Assembly: GCF_030504625.1 (NCBI RefSeq)
Contig: NZ_JAUKWH010000013.1
Coordinates: 1 to 64,000 of the forward strand
Source of the DNA: Neisseria sp. MVDL19-042950
GTDB taxonomy: Bacteria > Pseudomonadota > Gammaproteobacteria > Burkholderiales > Neisseriaceae
Reading direction: 5' to 3'
DNA: 64,000 nucleotides
In this document: one piece after another, positions 1-9,007 of the stretch
Position numbering within the stretch: position 1 is the stretch's first letter
Layout: the number at the start of each line of letters is the position of its first letter
Notes under the pieces: model-generated
The model's database searches: none
Told to the model about the DNA's origin: nothing
What the model saw: only the letters and a program-made list of their open reading frames with translations
Translations under genes and position numbers: made by a program

Positions 1-196
1 TCGCTGGTGGAACTGGTGGAATTAAACCGCATAAAAACCGACAGGCCATCTGAAAATATTTCAACTTGCTTTTTTTGCCTTATCCTCATCAAACTGATAA
101 ACTACTGATTCTATTTAACTTGAGGCATACATCTTACTATGAAAGACGCGGAGCAGAGCATTTTTACCCGATGCCTTTCGTGTATGTGCCCCATTC

Positions 197-227
197 AGGC
201 AGCCTGACTTTTGTCGGGTTGCCTTTT
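197..227 (+). terminator. Hairpin with T tail just upstream of the TerC-family gene
   Basis: A 12-bp stem (197-208 with 213-224, TTTT loop) pairs fully if two G-U pairs are allowed, and is followed by a short T run. It looks like a rho-independent terminator for whatever lies to the left, and it ends about 30 bases before the next start codon. The first 25 bases of the window (frame 2) read RWWNWWN-stop, which could be the end of an upstream gene, but that is too short to call. Confidence 0.5.
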
Positions 228-256
228 GTTATGATGAAAAAAGGACAATAAGCATT

Positions 257-1813
257 ATGGATTTCAGTTGGTTAGCCGAACCGAATACATGGTTGGGCTT
301 TGCAACGCTGCTGGTTCTCGAAGTCGTGCTCGGCATCGATAATCTGGTTTTCGTGGCGATTTTGGCTAATAAAGTCAAGCCCGCCCTGCGCGATAAAGCG
401 CGGATTACCGGCCTGATATTGGCCGTACTGATGCGTTTGGTAATGCTGGGTTTTATGGCGCACATCATCACGCTGACCAAACCGTGGTTTCACATCAACA
501 ACATGAGTGTGTCGGGCAAAGACTTGATTATGCTTATCGGCGGTTTGTTCCTGCTGTACAAAGCCACCACCGAGCTGCACGAGCGGATTGAAGGCCATAA
601 TCAGTTTACGATTGCCGACACCCATAAAAAACATTCGCTGTTTTGGGGTGTTGTCTTACAAATAATTGTTTTAGATGCCGTTTTCTCCATTGATGCCGTG
701 ATTACCGCCGTGGCGATGGTTGACCATATCATTGTGGCGATGGCTGCGGTTGTTGTGGCGATGACCATCATGATTATGGCCAGCAAACCGCTTACCGATT
801 TTGTGGCCAAGCATCCTACCGTCGTAATGCTGTGTTTGGGCTTCCTGCTGATGATCGGTTTCAGCCTGATTGCCGAAGCCTTCCACTTCCAGATTCCCAA
901 AGGCTATCTCTATGCCGCTATCGGTTTTTCCATCCTTATCGAAGCGTTCAACCAAATTTCGCAGCGCAATGCCCGCAAAAACGACTACATCAGCAGTTCG
1001 TGGCGCAAACGCACGGCCGATAACGTGCTGGGTATGATGGGCATCCGCGAAACCGTTTTGGCGCAGTCCGGCAACAAAGCCGAAGACGTTTCCCACTTTG
1101 AGGAAAACGAAAAATCCATGATACGCAGCGTGCTCACGCTGGCAGAGCGTCCGATTTTAGGCGTGATGATTCCGCGCCGCGACATCGAACGCTTGGACAT
1201 TTCGCAAAGCAAAGAAGAGCAATACGCCCAACTGCAAAACACGCCATACAGCCGCCTGCTGGTGGTCGGCAAAGCGGGCGTGGACGAGCCGCTGGGTTAT
1301 ATCAATAAAAAAGACCTGCTCGCCCAATTGCTTGACGAAGGCGAAATGAACATTCAGGCGGCCCTGCGGCAACCGTTGGTATTGCCAGACAGCACTACCG
1401 CACTGGCCGCTATCGAGCTTTTCCGTAAAAACAGTGCCGATTATGCACTGGTGGTAGATGAATTCGGCGCAGTACTCGGCATGGCAACCATGAAAGACAT
1501 GCTGGAAACCATCGCCGGCGAATTCCCCGAAGAATTCGAACGCGAAGAAGAACCCACCCTGCAAGCGCATGCAGACGAAAGCCTGACGGTAGACGGTGCG
1601 CTGGAATATGTCGAATTGGCTCCGCAACTGAATTTGCCGCCACAGGAAGAAGATGCCGATTTCCACACCGTTGCCGGTTTGATTATGGAAGAGTTGCAAA
1701 GCATTCCCGACGTCGGCGATTTTGCCGACTTCCACGGCTGGCGTTTTGAAGTGATTGAAAAAGAAGGGCAGCGCATCGAACGGGTAAAGATTACCAAGCT
1801 GCCGGAAGAATAG
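257..1813 (+). CDS. TerC-family membrane protein with CBS pair and CorC/HlyC domain
   Basis: This is a 518-residue inner-membrane protein of the YegH/YoaE type. The first ~230 residues form a multi-pass TerC domain with its two conserved acidic motifs, GIDN near residues 26-29 and the SIDAV segment near 143-148, thought to handle metal ions in the membrane. A tandem CBS pair (about 295-420) and a C-terminal CorC_HlyC domain (about 430-510) lie in the cytoplasm. The length matches the family. The ATG at 257 follows an AAGGACA ribosome binding site. The gene stands alone, closed by an uptake-sequence hairpin facing a convergent gene. Family members are linked to metal or tellurite stress and export; the exact substrate here is unknown. 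Confidence 0.9.
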   Translation: MDFSWLAEPNTWLGFATLLVLEVVLGIDNLVFVAILANKVKPALRDKARITGLILAVLMRLVMLGFMAHIITLTKPWFHINNMSVSGKDLIMLIGGLFLLYKATTELHERIEGHNQFTIADTHKKHSLFWGVVLQIIVLDAVFSIDAVITAVAMVDHIIVAMAAVVVAMTIMIMASKPLTDFVAKHPTVVMLCLGFLLMIGFSLIAEAFHFQIPKGYLYAAIGFSILIEAFNQISQRNARKNDYISSSWRKRTADNVLGMMGIRETVLAQSGNKAEDVSHFEENEKSMIRSVLTLAERPILGVMIPRRDIERLDISQSKEEQYAQLQNTPYSRLLVVGKAGVDEPLGYINKKDLLAQLLDEGEMNIQAALRQPLVLPDSTTALAAIELFRKNSADYALVVDEFGAVLGMATMKDMLETIAGEFPEEFEREEEPTLQAHADESLTVDGALEYVELAPQLNLPPQEEDADFHTVAGLIMEELQSIPDVGDFADFHGWRFEVIEKEGQRIERVKITKLPEE

Positions 1814-1829
1814 GTTTCTACATATTTAA

Positions 1830-1863
1830 AAGGCCGTCTGAAATATATTCAGACGGCCTTTCT
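1830..1863. terminator. DNA uptake sequence inverted pair (bidirectional terminator)
   Basis: Two facing copies of AGGCCGTCTGAA separated by a few bases make a stable stem flanked by A and T runs, placed between two convergent genes. Confidence 0.85.
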
Positions 1864-1866
1864 TAC

Positions 1867-2517
1867 TTACATAAACAAATTTGCCACCGAGCCTACCAGC
1901 ACGATAATGCCCCGTACAAAAGGCATCATGATGGAGCCCAACACGCCCGTCATCAACAGCAGCAAAATCACCCAAGTGCCGTAAGGTTCGATTTTACGAA
2001 ACTGCATGGATGCACGCGCAGAGAGGAAGCTGTCGACAAAACGCCCGCCGTCCAACGGCAGAATCGGAATCATGTTCAACACAAACAGCACGGCATTAAT
2101 CAGCACGCCATATTTGGCCATTTCCGTCAACGGATATTGGAACGCCTCGGGCACATGCGGTGCCAATGCCACCGCCAGACCCCAACCGAAAGCCATGGCC
2201 AGATTGGACAAGGGGCCGGCAATCGCCACTGTTCTCATGCCCATACGCAAATCGCGGAAATTACGCGCCATAATCGGCACCGGCTTTGCCCAGCCGAACA
2301 AAAACGGTGTAAACAAAAACATCAACAGCGGCACAACAACCGTGCCCAGCAGATCGATATGTGCAATCGGATTAAGCGTGAGTCTGCCGAGTTGCTCGGC
2401 GGTGTGGTCGCCCCAATAGCGCGCTGCATAACCGTGTGCCGCTTCATGAACGGTAATCGCCAGCAACACCGGCAACAAGGCCAATAAAAATACGCCTAAA
2501 TCAAAATTTTGAAACAT
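1867..2517 (-). CDS. Site-2 protease family (M50) membrane metalloprotease
   Basis: A 216-residue polytopic protein with the zinc-binding HEAAH motif at residues 24-28 inside the first hydrophobic segment and the third ligand in PLDGGR (Asp156). This matches the compact group of M50 proteases (YwhC-like) that carry neither PDZ nor CBS domains. Such enzymes cleave substrates within the membrane; the substrate cannot be inferred. The ATG at 2517 follows AAGGA with 6-base spacing. It lies 41 bases downstream of the PepE-like gene on the same strand, so the two may be co-transcribed. Confidence 0.88.
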   Translation of the reverse strand: MFQNFDLGVFLLALLPVLLAITVHEAAHGYAARYWGDHTAEQLGRLTLNPIAHIDLLGTVVVPLLMFLFTPFLFGWAKPVPIMARNFRDLRMGMRTVAIAGPLSNLAMAFGWGLAVALAPHVPEAFQYPLTEMAKYGVLINAVLFVLNMIPILPLDGGRFVDSFLSARASMQFRKIEPYGTWVILLLLMTGVLGSIMMPFVRGIIVLVGSVANLFM

Positions 2518-2558
2518 GTTTTTCCTTTTTGAGTGTGGTGTGAAGCCGTTTGAAAATT

Positions 2559-3173
2559 TCAGACGGCCTGAGTGTTCATAACAGGCTTATCGCCATTTAT
2601 TAATAATGCTTGTGAATTGGTAAGCGGGCAAAGAGGCAAATGTGCATATTGCTTCTTAATGATTCGGGTGATTTCCGCAAAAGGTTCTTCCCCGTCATGC
2701 GGCAGCGGGCAAACATCCAATACGCCCAAACCATGCTGTGTATCGTATTCGGCTTTGCCCACTTCATCCATTTCTCGCACGTAAGACAAATTACCCGCCA
2801 AAATCATGCTGCCTGCCGATTCGCCGATATAAGGCTTGCCGGAAGCAATCAAAGCCGCCAACACCTTATCTGCCTGCTTCAGCCGCAACTGTGCCAACAA
2901 ATAAAAAGTATTGCCGCCGCTTACATAGATATAGTGGTTATGTTGCAATTTTCGAGCAATTTCTTCCGCTCTTAATGCCGCTATATCAATTTCGTCAATT
3001 TCTACGCCCCAAGCGCGCCAAACCTGACGGGCTTCTTCTACATAGAAATCCACGGTTTCCACATCCGCAGCCGTCGAGATGAAACTGACCGTTTTTCCTT
3101 GCATCGGTTCACTGAGAAACGGCGGTAACAAGGAAAACGTTTGTGCAAAATAAGAAGTTAAAAATAATTTCAT
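2559..3173 (-). CDS. PepE-like peptidase (S51 family, type 1 glutamine amidotransferase-like)
   Basis: A 204-residue cytoplasmic protein. The SGGNTF segment (residues 85-90) and the nucleophile elbow GESAGSM with Ser119 are the hallmarks of the S51 aspartyl dipeptidase/cyanophycinase fold. Classical PepE cleaves Asp-X dipeptides; the shorter YgaJ-like relatives have uncertain substrates, and this length falls between them. The last codons (Gln-Ala-Val-stop) are supplied by a DNA uptake sequence that overlaps the 3' end. The start is weakly supported by a purine-rich AGAAAGA upstream. Confidence 0.8.
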   Translation of the reverse strand: MKLFLTSYFAQTFSLLPPFLSEPMQGKTVSFISTAADVETVDFYVEEARQVWRAWGVEIDEIDIAALRAEEIARKLQHNHYIYVSGGNTFYLLAQLRLKQADKVLAALIASGKPYIGESAGSMILAGNLSYVREMDEVGKAEYDTQHGLGVLDVCPLPHDGEEPFAEITRIIKKQYAHLPLCPLTNSQALLINGDKPVMNTQAV

Positions 3174-3256
3174 GGTCTGTCTTTCTATCCGTTACCTGAC
3201 TTAGTAGCCGGAAAACAGATACCGGTTCAGTCCTATTGCACAATAATTACAACTTC

Positions 3257-3329
3257 GTAGGGCGGGCATCTCTACCCGCCATCCAACTTATTTTATTAAG
3301 TTCTCGGCGGGCGGGAATGCCCGCCCTAC
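3257..3329. repeat. GC-rich inverted repeat, core of the 225-bp repeat family
   Basis: Arms at 3257-3269 and 3317-3329 are exact inverted copies (GTAGGGCGGGCAT and its complement). The same palindrome, better preserved, is found near 7933, 8158, 20939, 21164 and 21389. This copy is isolated, with a different loop, and sits between the PepE-like gene and yciO next to an uptake sequence. Confidence 0.75.
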
Positions 3330-3346
3330 ATTTTCAGACGGCCTCG

Positions 3347-3967
3347 TTATAAACCGAACAACGCTATATCGCCTTTTCCTTCGCGAATCAGTTCCACGCC
3401 GTCGGTCATGTCGATGACTGAGGTCGGTTCGGTACCGCACCAACCGCCGTCGATCACTAAGTCTACGGAATGCTCCAAACGGTCGCGGATTTCATACGGA
3501 TCGGTCAGAGGTTCGTCGTCTTCCGGCAGCATCAGTGTACAGCTCAACAGCGGTTCGCCCAATTCTGCCAGCAACGCCAACGCGATTTTGTTGTCGGGTA
3601 CGCGCAGGCCGATGGTTTTGCGTTTGGGGTGCAACGTGCGGTTCGGCACTTCTTTGGTGGCCTGCAAAATAAAGGTGTAGCTGCCCGGTGTAGCGGCTTT
3701 AAGTTGGCGGAACTGGCCGTTATCCACTTTGGCATAAGTGCCCAGCTCGCTTAAATCGGCACACATCAGGGTTAGATGGTGCTTCAGATCAATTTGGCGG
3801 ATACGCAGAATGCGCTCCATAGCTTCTTTGTCACCCAAATGGCAACCAAGCGCGTAACAAGAATCGGTAGGGTAAGCAACTACGCCTCCTTTTCTGATGA
3901 TTTCCACCGCCTGCTTAATCAACCGCTCCTGCGGGTTGTCGGGGTGGATGACGAAAAACTGTGCCAT
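3347..3967 (-). CDS. yciO: YciO-type Sua5/YrdC/YciO family protein
   Basis: A 206-residue protein with the YrdC-like fold. The N-terminal GGVVAYPTDSCYALGC segment and the KHHLTLMCADLSEL segment are typical of YciO rather than TsaC. The family is related to threonylcarbamoyl-AMP synthases of the tRNA t6A pathway, but the in vivo role of YciO is less certain. The ATG at 3967 follows AAGGA with 6-base spacing. An uptake sequence lies directly after the stop codon. Confidence 0.88.
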   Translation of the reverse strand: MAQFFVIHPDNPQERLIKQAVEIIRKGGVVAYPTDSCYALGCHLGDKEAMERILRIRQIDLKHHLTLMCADLSELGTYAKVDNGQFRQLKAATPGSYTFILQATKEVPNRTLHPKRKTIGLRVPDNKIALALLAELGEPLLSCTLMLPEDDEPLTDPYEIRDRLEHSVDLVIDGGWCGTEPTSVIDMTDGVELIREGKGDIALFGL

Positions 3968-4030
3968 ATAGTGTTCCTTACTCGTTTTTATATTCGAATA
4001 TATTTTATAAATTAGAATTATATAATGAAT

Positions 4031-4062
4031 AAAGGCCGTCTGAATGCATTCAGACGGCCTTT
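4031..4062. terminator. DNA uptake sequence inverted pair
   Basis: Facing AGGCCGTCTGAA copies with A and T flanks lie just past the end of the Acp gene, in the right place to terminate it. Confidence 0.85.
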
Positions 4063-4082
4063 ATTATGTGTCAGCCCGAATT

Positions 4083-4457
4083 TTAATGGCGGCGGGGATT
4101 ACAGCCTTTGAAAACAATTTCCTGACCGGGTGAAGTAATCATGATTGATTTAGAGCGGTGGTTGGCCCGAGTCATGTAGTCGGTGCTCAATTTGAAGTTG
4201 TCTTCATCACCGAAAATGGTATCTACATTGTCCGAGCGGTCCAAGTTAATTGGCATGTAGCGGGTTTTACCGTTTACATAAGCCGAAGCATACACAGGCA
4301 GGTTTTGTTTGTTGAAGCCGTAAGTTACTTTAACTCTTTTACCTTGTTGGCAGGTATAGTTGACTGAAGATTTTCTCACTGCAGGACCGGCATCAGCATG
4401 AGCAACACCGGCAACCAATGTAGCAGCCACCAATAACGCAGTAGATAAGATTTTCAT
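4083..4457 (-). CDS. Adhesin complex protein (Acp), lysozyme-inhibitor fold
   Basis: A 124-residue exported protein: Sec signal peptide 1-21 (cleavage after AHA), then a mature domain whose YTCQQGKRVKVTYGFN, MPINLD and IMITSPGQEIVFKGC segments match the Acp of gonococci and meningococci. Two cysteines (36 and 119) are placed to make the single disulphide. Pathogen Acp is a surface-exposed adhesin that also inhibits C-type lysozyme. It is monocistronic, with a possible TATAAT -10 at 4534-4539 (minus strand) but no convincing -35. Confidence in the family is high; the activity here is inferred. Confidence 0.87.
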   Translation of the reverse strand: MKILSTALLVAATLVAGVAHADAGPAVRKSSVNYTCQQGKRVKVTYGFNKQNLPVYASAYVNGKTRYMPINLDRSDNVDTIFGDEDNFKLSTDYMTRANHRSKSIMITSPGQEIVFKGCNPRRH

Positions 4458-4722
4458 ATTTTTTCTTTCATTAAATTAAGATATCCGGCACAGCCTACTG
4501 TCTCAAAAAACAGACAGCGCATGCACAAAACGCATTATAAGTTTGTTCGGTTTTATAGAAAGACGGCCAAGTGTAATATTAAGTAAGATAAAAACAAGCT
4601 ATTGATATTAATAATAAATTTTAAAAATCCCACTGTATTGGAAGCTGTTTTTATGTTGCAAACCGCCCTCATCAACGCCGTTTTCAAACCTTCCGAAAAG
4701 AGGCCGTAAAACAGCAAAACGG

Positions 4723-5559
4723 CTACACCGGTTTGAATTGCAGCCACACCGGCCGGCAGATTTCCGGCAACTCGGGGCACACACCCAATATCCCACCGCT
4801 GTAATCGTTGGCACGGTGGAAATCACTGCCTGCGCTGGACAACAAACTGTAGCGTTGCGCCAACAGAGCATAATTCAAACGGTCGTTTTTATCGCAATTG
4901 CCGCTGTGTACTTCAATGCCCTGCCCGCCCAACGCTTTGAATTCTTCAAACAAATTGCGCTTGGCCGTGGCCGAAAAGCCGTAGCGCATCGGATGGGCAA
5001 TCACCGCGATACCGCCTGCGCCGTTAATCATGTTCACACAATCTGCCAACGTCGCCCATTCGTGCGGCACGGAAGCGGGTTTGCCATCGCCCAGATATTT
5101 GGTAAATGCCTGTTGCTTGTTGCGCACATGACCTTCGTTAATCAAAAATTCGGCAACATGGGTACGGCTGACCATTTCGGGATTTACTGCCAATGCCAAC
5201 GCACCTTCATACGCGCCGCCTATACCCTTCTTTTCCAGCTTCGCAGCGATAGCCTCCAAACGTTTCAGACGGCCTTTGCGTACTTCCGCCAGCAGGTTTT
5301 GCAGCGGTTCGTTGTGTTCATCGAAATCCAGCCCAACGATATGTATCGTACGCTTGCGCCATGTTACGGAAACTTCCACGCCATTAATAAAACGCATGCC
5401 GAGCTTTTCCGCTTCGGCACGCGCTTCGGCCAATCCACCGGTATGGTCGTGGTCGGTCAACGCCAGCATGATGCAGCCGTTGGCATGCGCCAAACGCACA
5501 ACTTCGGCGGGGCTTAACAGGCCGTCTGAAATATTGGAGTGGCAATGGAGGTCTATCAT
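4723..5559 (-). CDS. PHP-domain phosphoesterase (RNase AM/YciV/TrpH-like)
   Basis: 278 residues. It begins with the metal-binding MIDLHCHSN motif and continues with LTDHDHTGG, NGVEVS, HIVGLD and, near the C-terminus, SAGSDFH, which together give the metal ligands of a PHP active site. Homologues such as E. coli YciV (RNase AM) are 5'-3' exonucleases acting on RNA or 3',5'-nucleotides. I place the start at 5559, where the conserved motif begins, because the longer frame would overlap the preceding gene. It lies 10 bases downstream of the oxidoreductase-like gene and probably shares its operon. Confidence 0.87.
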   Translation of the reverse strand: MIDLHCHSNISDGLLSPAEVVRLAHANGCIMLALTDHDHTGGLAEARAEAEKLGMRFINGVEVSVTWRKRTIHIVGLDFDEHNEPLQNLLAEVRKGRLKRLEAIAAKLEKKGIGGAYEGALALAVNPEMVSRTHVAEFLINEGHVRNKQQAFTKYLGDGKPASVPHEWATLADCVNMINGAGGIAVIAHPMRYGFSATAKRNLFEEFKALGGQGIEVHSGNCDKNDRLNYALLAQRYSLLSSAGSDFHRANDYSGGILGVCPELPEICRPVWLQFKPV

Positions 5560-5569
5560 GACAATACTT

Positions 5570-5794
5570 TCAGACGGCCTCATCTTCAGAACCTTCTTTC
5601 AGGCCGTCTGAAAAGGTATCGGCTTTTGCGGCCGATTGTTCCCGACGGATTTTCTGCTGCTCGTCGTATTTGGCTTTTTCATTCCAATAAATGGTTTGGA
5701 TGCAGGCATCGCCGCAATCGCTGCCGCAGCATTCCCATGATTCGGGGCGCACCGGCTCGGGGAGCAGGTCTTCCGGTTTAAGCTTCGGGGTCAT
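5570..5794 (-). CDS. Small oxidoreductase-like domain protein (Cys-rich)
   Basis: 74 residues with the core motif CCGSDCGDACIQTIYW (from residue 22), the signature of the short oxidoreductase-like family (Pfam Oxidored-like), usually found as tiny stand-alone proteins in proteobacteria. The clustered cysteines suggest metal or redox binding, but no function is proven. The start overlaps the end of the S4 gene by 17 bases, indicating translational coupling. The C-terminal ...EAV-stop is encoded by an uptake sequence, and a second one lies within the last 15 codons, so the tail is probably dispensable. Confidence 0.75.
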   Translation of the reverse strand: MTPKLKPEDLLPEPVRPESWECCGSDCGDACIQTIYWNEKAKYDEQQKIRREQSAAKADTFSDGLKEGSEDEAV

Positions 5795-6011
5795 AGCCGT
5801 CTACCACTTCGAGAATGGCACCGTTGAATTCGATGATGTCGCCGCCGCGGATTTTGGCCGTTTTGCGGGTTTCGGTTGCGCCGTTGCGCAACACTTCTCC
5901 TGCGGCAATGGCTGTTTTCGCCTGCCCGCCGCTGTCGGTAAGGCCGGCGAGTTTCAAGAGATCGCATAAGGCGATGTATTCGTTGTCTTCCAAATAAACA
6001 GTTGCTTGCAT
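5778..6011 (-). CDS. S4-domain RNA-binding protein (YbcJ-like)
   Basis: 77 residues making a single S4 domain: EYIALCDLLKLAGLTDSGGQAK, then the basic loop, then GDIIEFNGAILEVV. This matches the small YbcJ family, which binds RNA and may assist ribosome biogenesis. No strong ribosome binding site is seen. First gene of a likely three-gene unit with the oxidoreductase-like and PHP genes, divergent from katA. Confidence 0.85.
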   Translation of the reverse strand: MQATVYLEDNEYIALCDLLKLAGLTDSGGQAKTAIAAGEVLRNGATETRKTAKIRGGDIIEFNGAILEVVDGYDPEA

Positions 6012-6111
6012 GGTTTTTATGTTATGGTGTGAAGGGCGTATATTTTACGCTAAAACAAGATGTTCTAAACAATTTTAAAATAAACTATCAATTTTTTATT
6101 TTCAATTTAAA

Positions 6112-6166
6112 ATAACTAAAATCTATCGGAATCATAGTTTTAATAGCTTAAATCTTAGTGTATAGT
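6112..6166 (+). promoter_or_regulatory. Candidate OxyR site and -10 element for katA
   Basis: ATAA-N7-CTAT-N7-ATAG lies at 6112-6137, three of the four quarter-sites of the OxyR consensus (ATAG-N7-CTAT repeated) in register. The fourth (6145-6148, AGCT) is poor. A TATAGT -10 element follows at 6161-6166, which places the OxyR-like site over and just upstream of the -35 region, as expected for activation. Inferred from pattern only. Confidence 0.5.
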
Positions 6167-6302
6167 CCGCTCCATAGATTAAAGCAAATGAACGGGAGGG
6201 TTGCTGCAATACCCGATTGAACCGAGATTCGCTGCTTCACGCTAACAAACACATACACATCATTTTTCAATAACCGCTGACATTACTTAAGGAGCACAAA
6301 CC

Positions 6303-7832
6303 ATGTCCAAATGTCCCGTAACCCATTTAACCATGAATAACGGCGCGCCCGTTGTCGATAACCAAAACAGCCTCACCGCCGGCCCGCGCGGCCCCTTGTT
6401 GGCGCAAGATTTGTGGCTGAACGAAAAACTGGCCAACTTCGTGCGCGAAGTGATTCCTGAGCGTCGTATGCACGCCAAAGGTTCCGGCGCGTTCGGTACG
6501 TTCACCGTAACCAACGACATCACCAAATACACCCGCGCGGCCATTTTCAGCAAAGTCGGCAAAAAAACCGAAATGTTTGCCCGCTTCACTACCGTAGCCG
6601 GTGAGCGCGGCGCGGCCGATGCCGAGCGCGACATCCGCGGTTTCGCCTTGAAGTTCTACACCGAAGAAGGCAACTGGGATATGGTGGGTAACAACACGCC
6701 GGTATTCTTCCTGCGCGACCCGCGTAAATTCCCCGATTTGAACAAAGCGGTTAAACGCGACCCGCGCACCAATATGCGTTCCGCCACCAACAACTGGGAT
6801 TTCTGGACGCTGCTGCCCGAAGCCTTCCACCAAGTAACCGTTGTGATGAGCGACCGCGGTATTCCTGCTTCTTACCGCCACATGCACGGCTTCGGTTCGC
6901 ACACTTACAGCTTCTGGAACGAAGCGGGCGAGCGTTTCTGGGTGAAATTCCACTTCCGCACCCAACAAGGCATTAAAAACCTGACCAACGAAGAAGCCGC
7001 CGCCATCATCGCCAACGACCGCGAAAGCCATCAGCGCGACCTGTACGAGTCTATCGAGAAAGGCGATTTCCCGAAATGGACCATGTATGTACAAATCATG
7101 CCCGAAGCCGATGCCGAAAAAGTGCCTTACCATCCGTTTGACCTGACCAAAGTATGGCCGAAAAAAGACTATCCGCTGATCGAAGTGGGCGAGTTCGAGT
7201 TGAACCGCAACCCTGAAAACTTCTTCGCCGATGTCGAGCAGTCTGCCTTCGCACCGAGCAACTTGGTTCCCGGCATCAGCGTATCGCCCGACCGCATGTT
7301 GCAAGCCCGCTTGTTCAACTATGCCGATGCACAACGCTACCGCTTGGGCGTAAACCACAACCAAATTCCGGTAAACGCACCGCGCTGCCCCGTACACAGC
7401 AACGCCCGCGACGGTTACGGCCGCGTTGACGGCAACTACGGCAGCACCCTGCACTACGAGCCGAACAGCTTCGGCCAATGGCAAGAGCAAGCCCAATACG
7501 CCGAACCGCCTTTGAAAATCAACGGTGATGCGGCACATTGGAACTACCGTGAAGACGACGCGGATTACTTCAGCCAACCGCGCGCGCTGTTCAACCTGAT
7601 GAGCTGCGAACAAAAAGAAACCTTGTTCAAAAACACCGCCGCCGGCATGGGTGATGCGCTGGACTTCATCAAATACCGCCACATCCGCAACTGCTACGCT
7701 TGCGACCCGGCTTACGGCGAAGGCGTTGCCAACGCTCTGGGCATGACTGTGGCCGACGCGATGGCTGCCTACAAAACCGACCCGGCCATGGGCCAACCCG
7801 GTTTGCTGGACTTCAGCGACTACAAAGCATAA
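6303..7832 (+). CDS. katA: Monofunctional heme catalase (small-subunit type)
   Basis: 509 residues, the usual size of clade 3 catalases. It converts hydrogen peroxide to water and oxygen. Visible active-site features are the distal His in [12 protein letters not shown], the distal Asn in [11 protein letters not shown], and the proximal heme-ligand Tyr in [14 protein letters not shown]. The start at 6303 follows AAGGAG with 8-base spacing. It is monocistronic, with a long AT-rich leader carrying a possible OxyR site, and closed by an uptake-sequence hairpin. Codon use is strongly biased, suggesting high expression. Confidence 0.97.
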   Translation: MSKCPVTHLTMNNGAPVVDNQNSLTAGPRGPLLAQDLWLNEKLANFVREVIPERRMHAKGSGAFGTFTVTNDITKYTRAAIFSKVGKKTEMFARFTTVAGERGAADAERDIRGFALKFYTEEGNWDMVGNNTPVFFLRDPRKFPDLNKAVKRDPRTNMRSATNNWDFWTLLPEAFHQVTVVMSDRGIPASYRHMHGFGSHTYSFWNEAGERFWVKFHFRTQQGIKNLTNEEAAAIIANDRESHQRDLYESIEKGDFPKWTMYVQIMPEADAEKVPYHPFDLTKVWPKKDYPLIEVGEFELNRNPENFFADVEQSAFAPSNLVPGISVSPDRMLQARLFNYADAQRYRLGVNHNQIPVNAPRCPVHSNARDGYGRVDGNYGSTLHYEPNSFGQWQEQAQYAEPPLKINGDAAHWNYREDDADYFSQPRALFNLMSCEQKETLFKNTAAGMGDALDFIKYRHIRNCYACDPAYGEGVANALGMTVADAMAAYKTDPAMGQPGLLDFSDYKA

Positions 7833-7875
7833 GCCGTTGCACAGTTTGAAACCTTATTGAGTTAAGGTTGATTGG

Positions 7876-7912
7876 AAAGGCCGTCTGAAAAGTATATTTT
7901 CAGACGGCCTTT
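7876..7912 (+). terminator. DNA uptake sequence inverted pair after katA
   Basis: Facing AGGCCGTCTGAA copies with A/T flanks lie 44 bases past the katA stop. Confidence 0.85.
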
Positions 7913-7932
7913 GGTTTTTGAATATCAATTAA

Positions 7933-8263
7933 GTAGGGCGGGCATCCTTGCCCGCCTTTCTCCTCAACAATGCCCAACGGCGGGCAAGGATGCCCGCCCT
8001 ACGCAGGCCGTCTGAAAACTTGCCGACAGGCTTTTCAGACGGCCTCTGTTTCTGCATTCGCGAATATTTGGATTCCGTGCCGGTTGGCAAATGCAGATGA
8101 TGCATCCGCTCTGTTACAAATCAAACCGTTGCACACCAGTCCAAGCAAACCCCAACCGTAGGGCGGGCATCCCTGCCCGTCTTTCTCCCCAACAATGCCC
8201 AACGGCGGGCAAGGATGCCCGCCCTACGCAGGCCGTCTGAAAATATACTTTTCAGACGGCCTC
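7933..8263. repeat. 225-bp repeat unit, one full and one partial copy
   Basis: The unit starts at 7933 with a perfect 24-bp inverted repeat (7933-7956 with 7979-8002), followed by an inverted uptake-sequence pair and about 110 bases of unique spacer. It begins again at 8158, exactly 225 bases later, and stops after the second uptake-sequence pair. The same unit recurs as a longer array at 20939-21510. Short open frames across it are by-products of the repeat and I do not call them genes. Confidence 0.85.
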
Positions 8264-8999
8264 TTTGTATACATTGGTTTTAGACAATGAGATTTAGGGC
8301 GTTATCAGACATTCATCATAAATATGGAAGCAAATAAGTGTGTTTGCGTGATAAAGGCATAAGTTTCCGGCATATATGATTATGCCTGATAGATGGTAGA
8401 GGTTGTGTAAGCCCCGTGTTTTCAAGCGAGATGACATTGCTCACATTTTTAAGAAGTTTGTGTAATTTCTTTTCATTTGTTAAACAATGCTTGAAATTTA
8501 TTTTCATATAACTAATTTTGAGCTAAATTTTCCCTAATAAAATTCTCTCCCTGTCGGAAATAACGGTTTTATTCATTGCTTCCGATACGTCTTTTCTCAT
8601 AGCGATATATAAAAATAAAAGCTTATATAGCAAGCAATTCAATGTTCAGCTGTTGTCGGCTGTAAAAATCAAATATCAAAAAACAATAAATACAAATCAT
8701 GTTATGGCTCGGGGAGCTGAAATCGGCAGACCCCGCTAATCTTTACTCAATAGATTTAAAGTAGTTTTATTTTATCAATCCGCCCGGGTAAGTAGTTTTA
8801 TTAGAAACGGTGATGGTTTCTATATCGACGGCTTGGAGCGGCGGACCACATTCGATTTTTTATCGTGAAGTGTTTTCAGACGGCCTCGTCTGGCGGCATT
8901 TCTTTTGCTCCGGCTTGTTGCGCCCGCGCGTTTGGCAGACCGGCCGGGGAGCTGTTACTTATATTTTTAATATTTTCATACCAACACAGAAAAAAGAGA
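8264..8999. other. Long AT-rich intergenic stretch without a supported gene
   Basis: About 740 bases between the repeat and the carbonic anhydrase gene. Short frames exist on both strands but none has a ribosome binding site plus family-like sequence. A single uptake sequence lies near 8877. The region may hold the carbonic anhydrase promoter, but I cannot place it. Confidence 0.5.
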
Positions 9000-9007
9000 G
9001 GTTTAAG

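Noticed and set aside
66-251. 61-codon open frame before the TerC gene
   Set aside because: No ribosome binding site, no family resemblance, and it runs through the hairpin at 197-227.
6327-7796. 489-codon frame antisense to katA
   Set aside because: Long antisense frames are expected opposite GC-rich, codon-biased genes; composition is low in plausible domains and the sense strand is a clear catalase.
7970-8161. 63-codon plus-strand frame inside the 225-bp repeat
   Set aside because: Same reason; the matching frame at 21103-21477 is likewise a product of the repeat.
8316-8507. 63-codon minus-strand frame in the AT-rich gap
   Set aside because: No ribosome binding site and no protein-like pattern.
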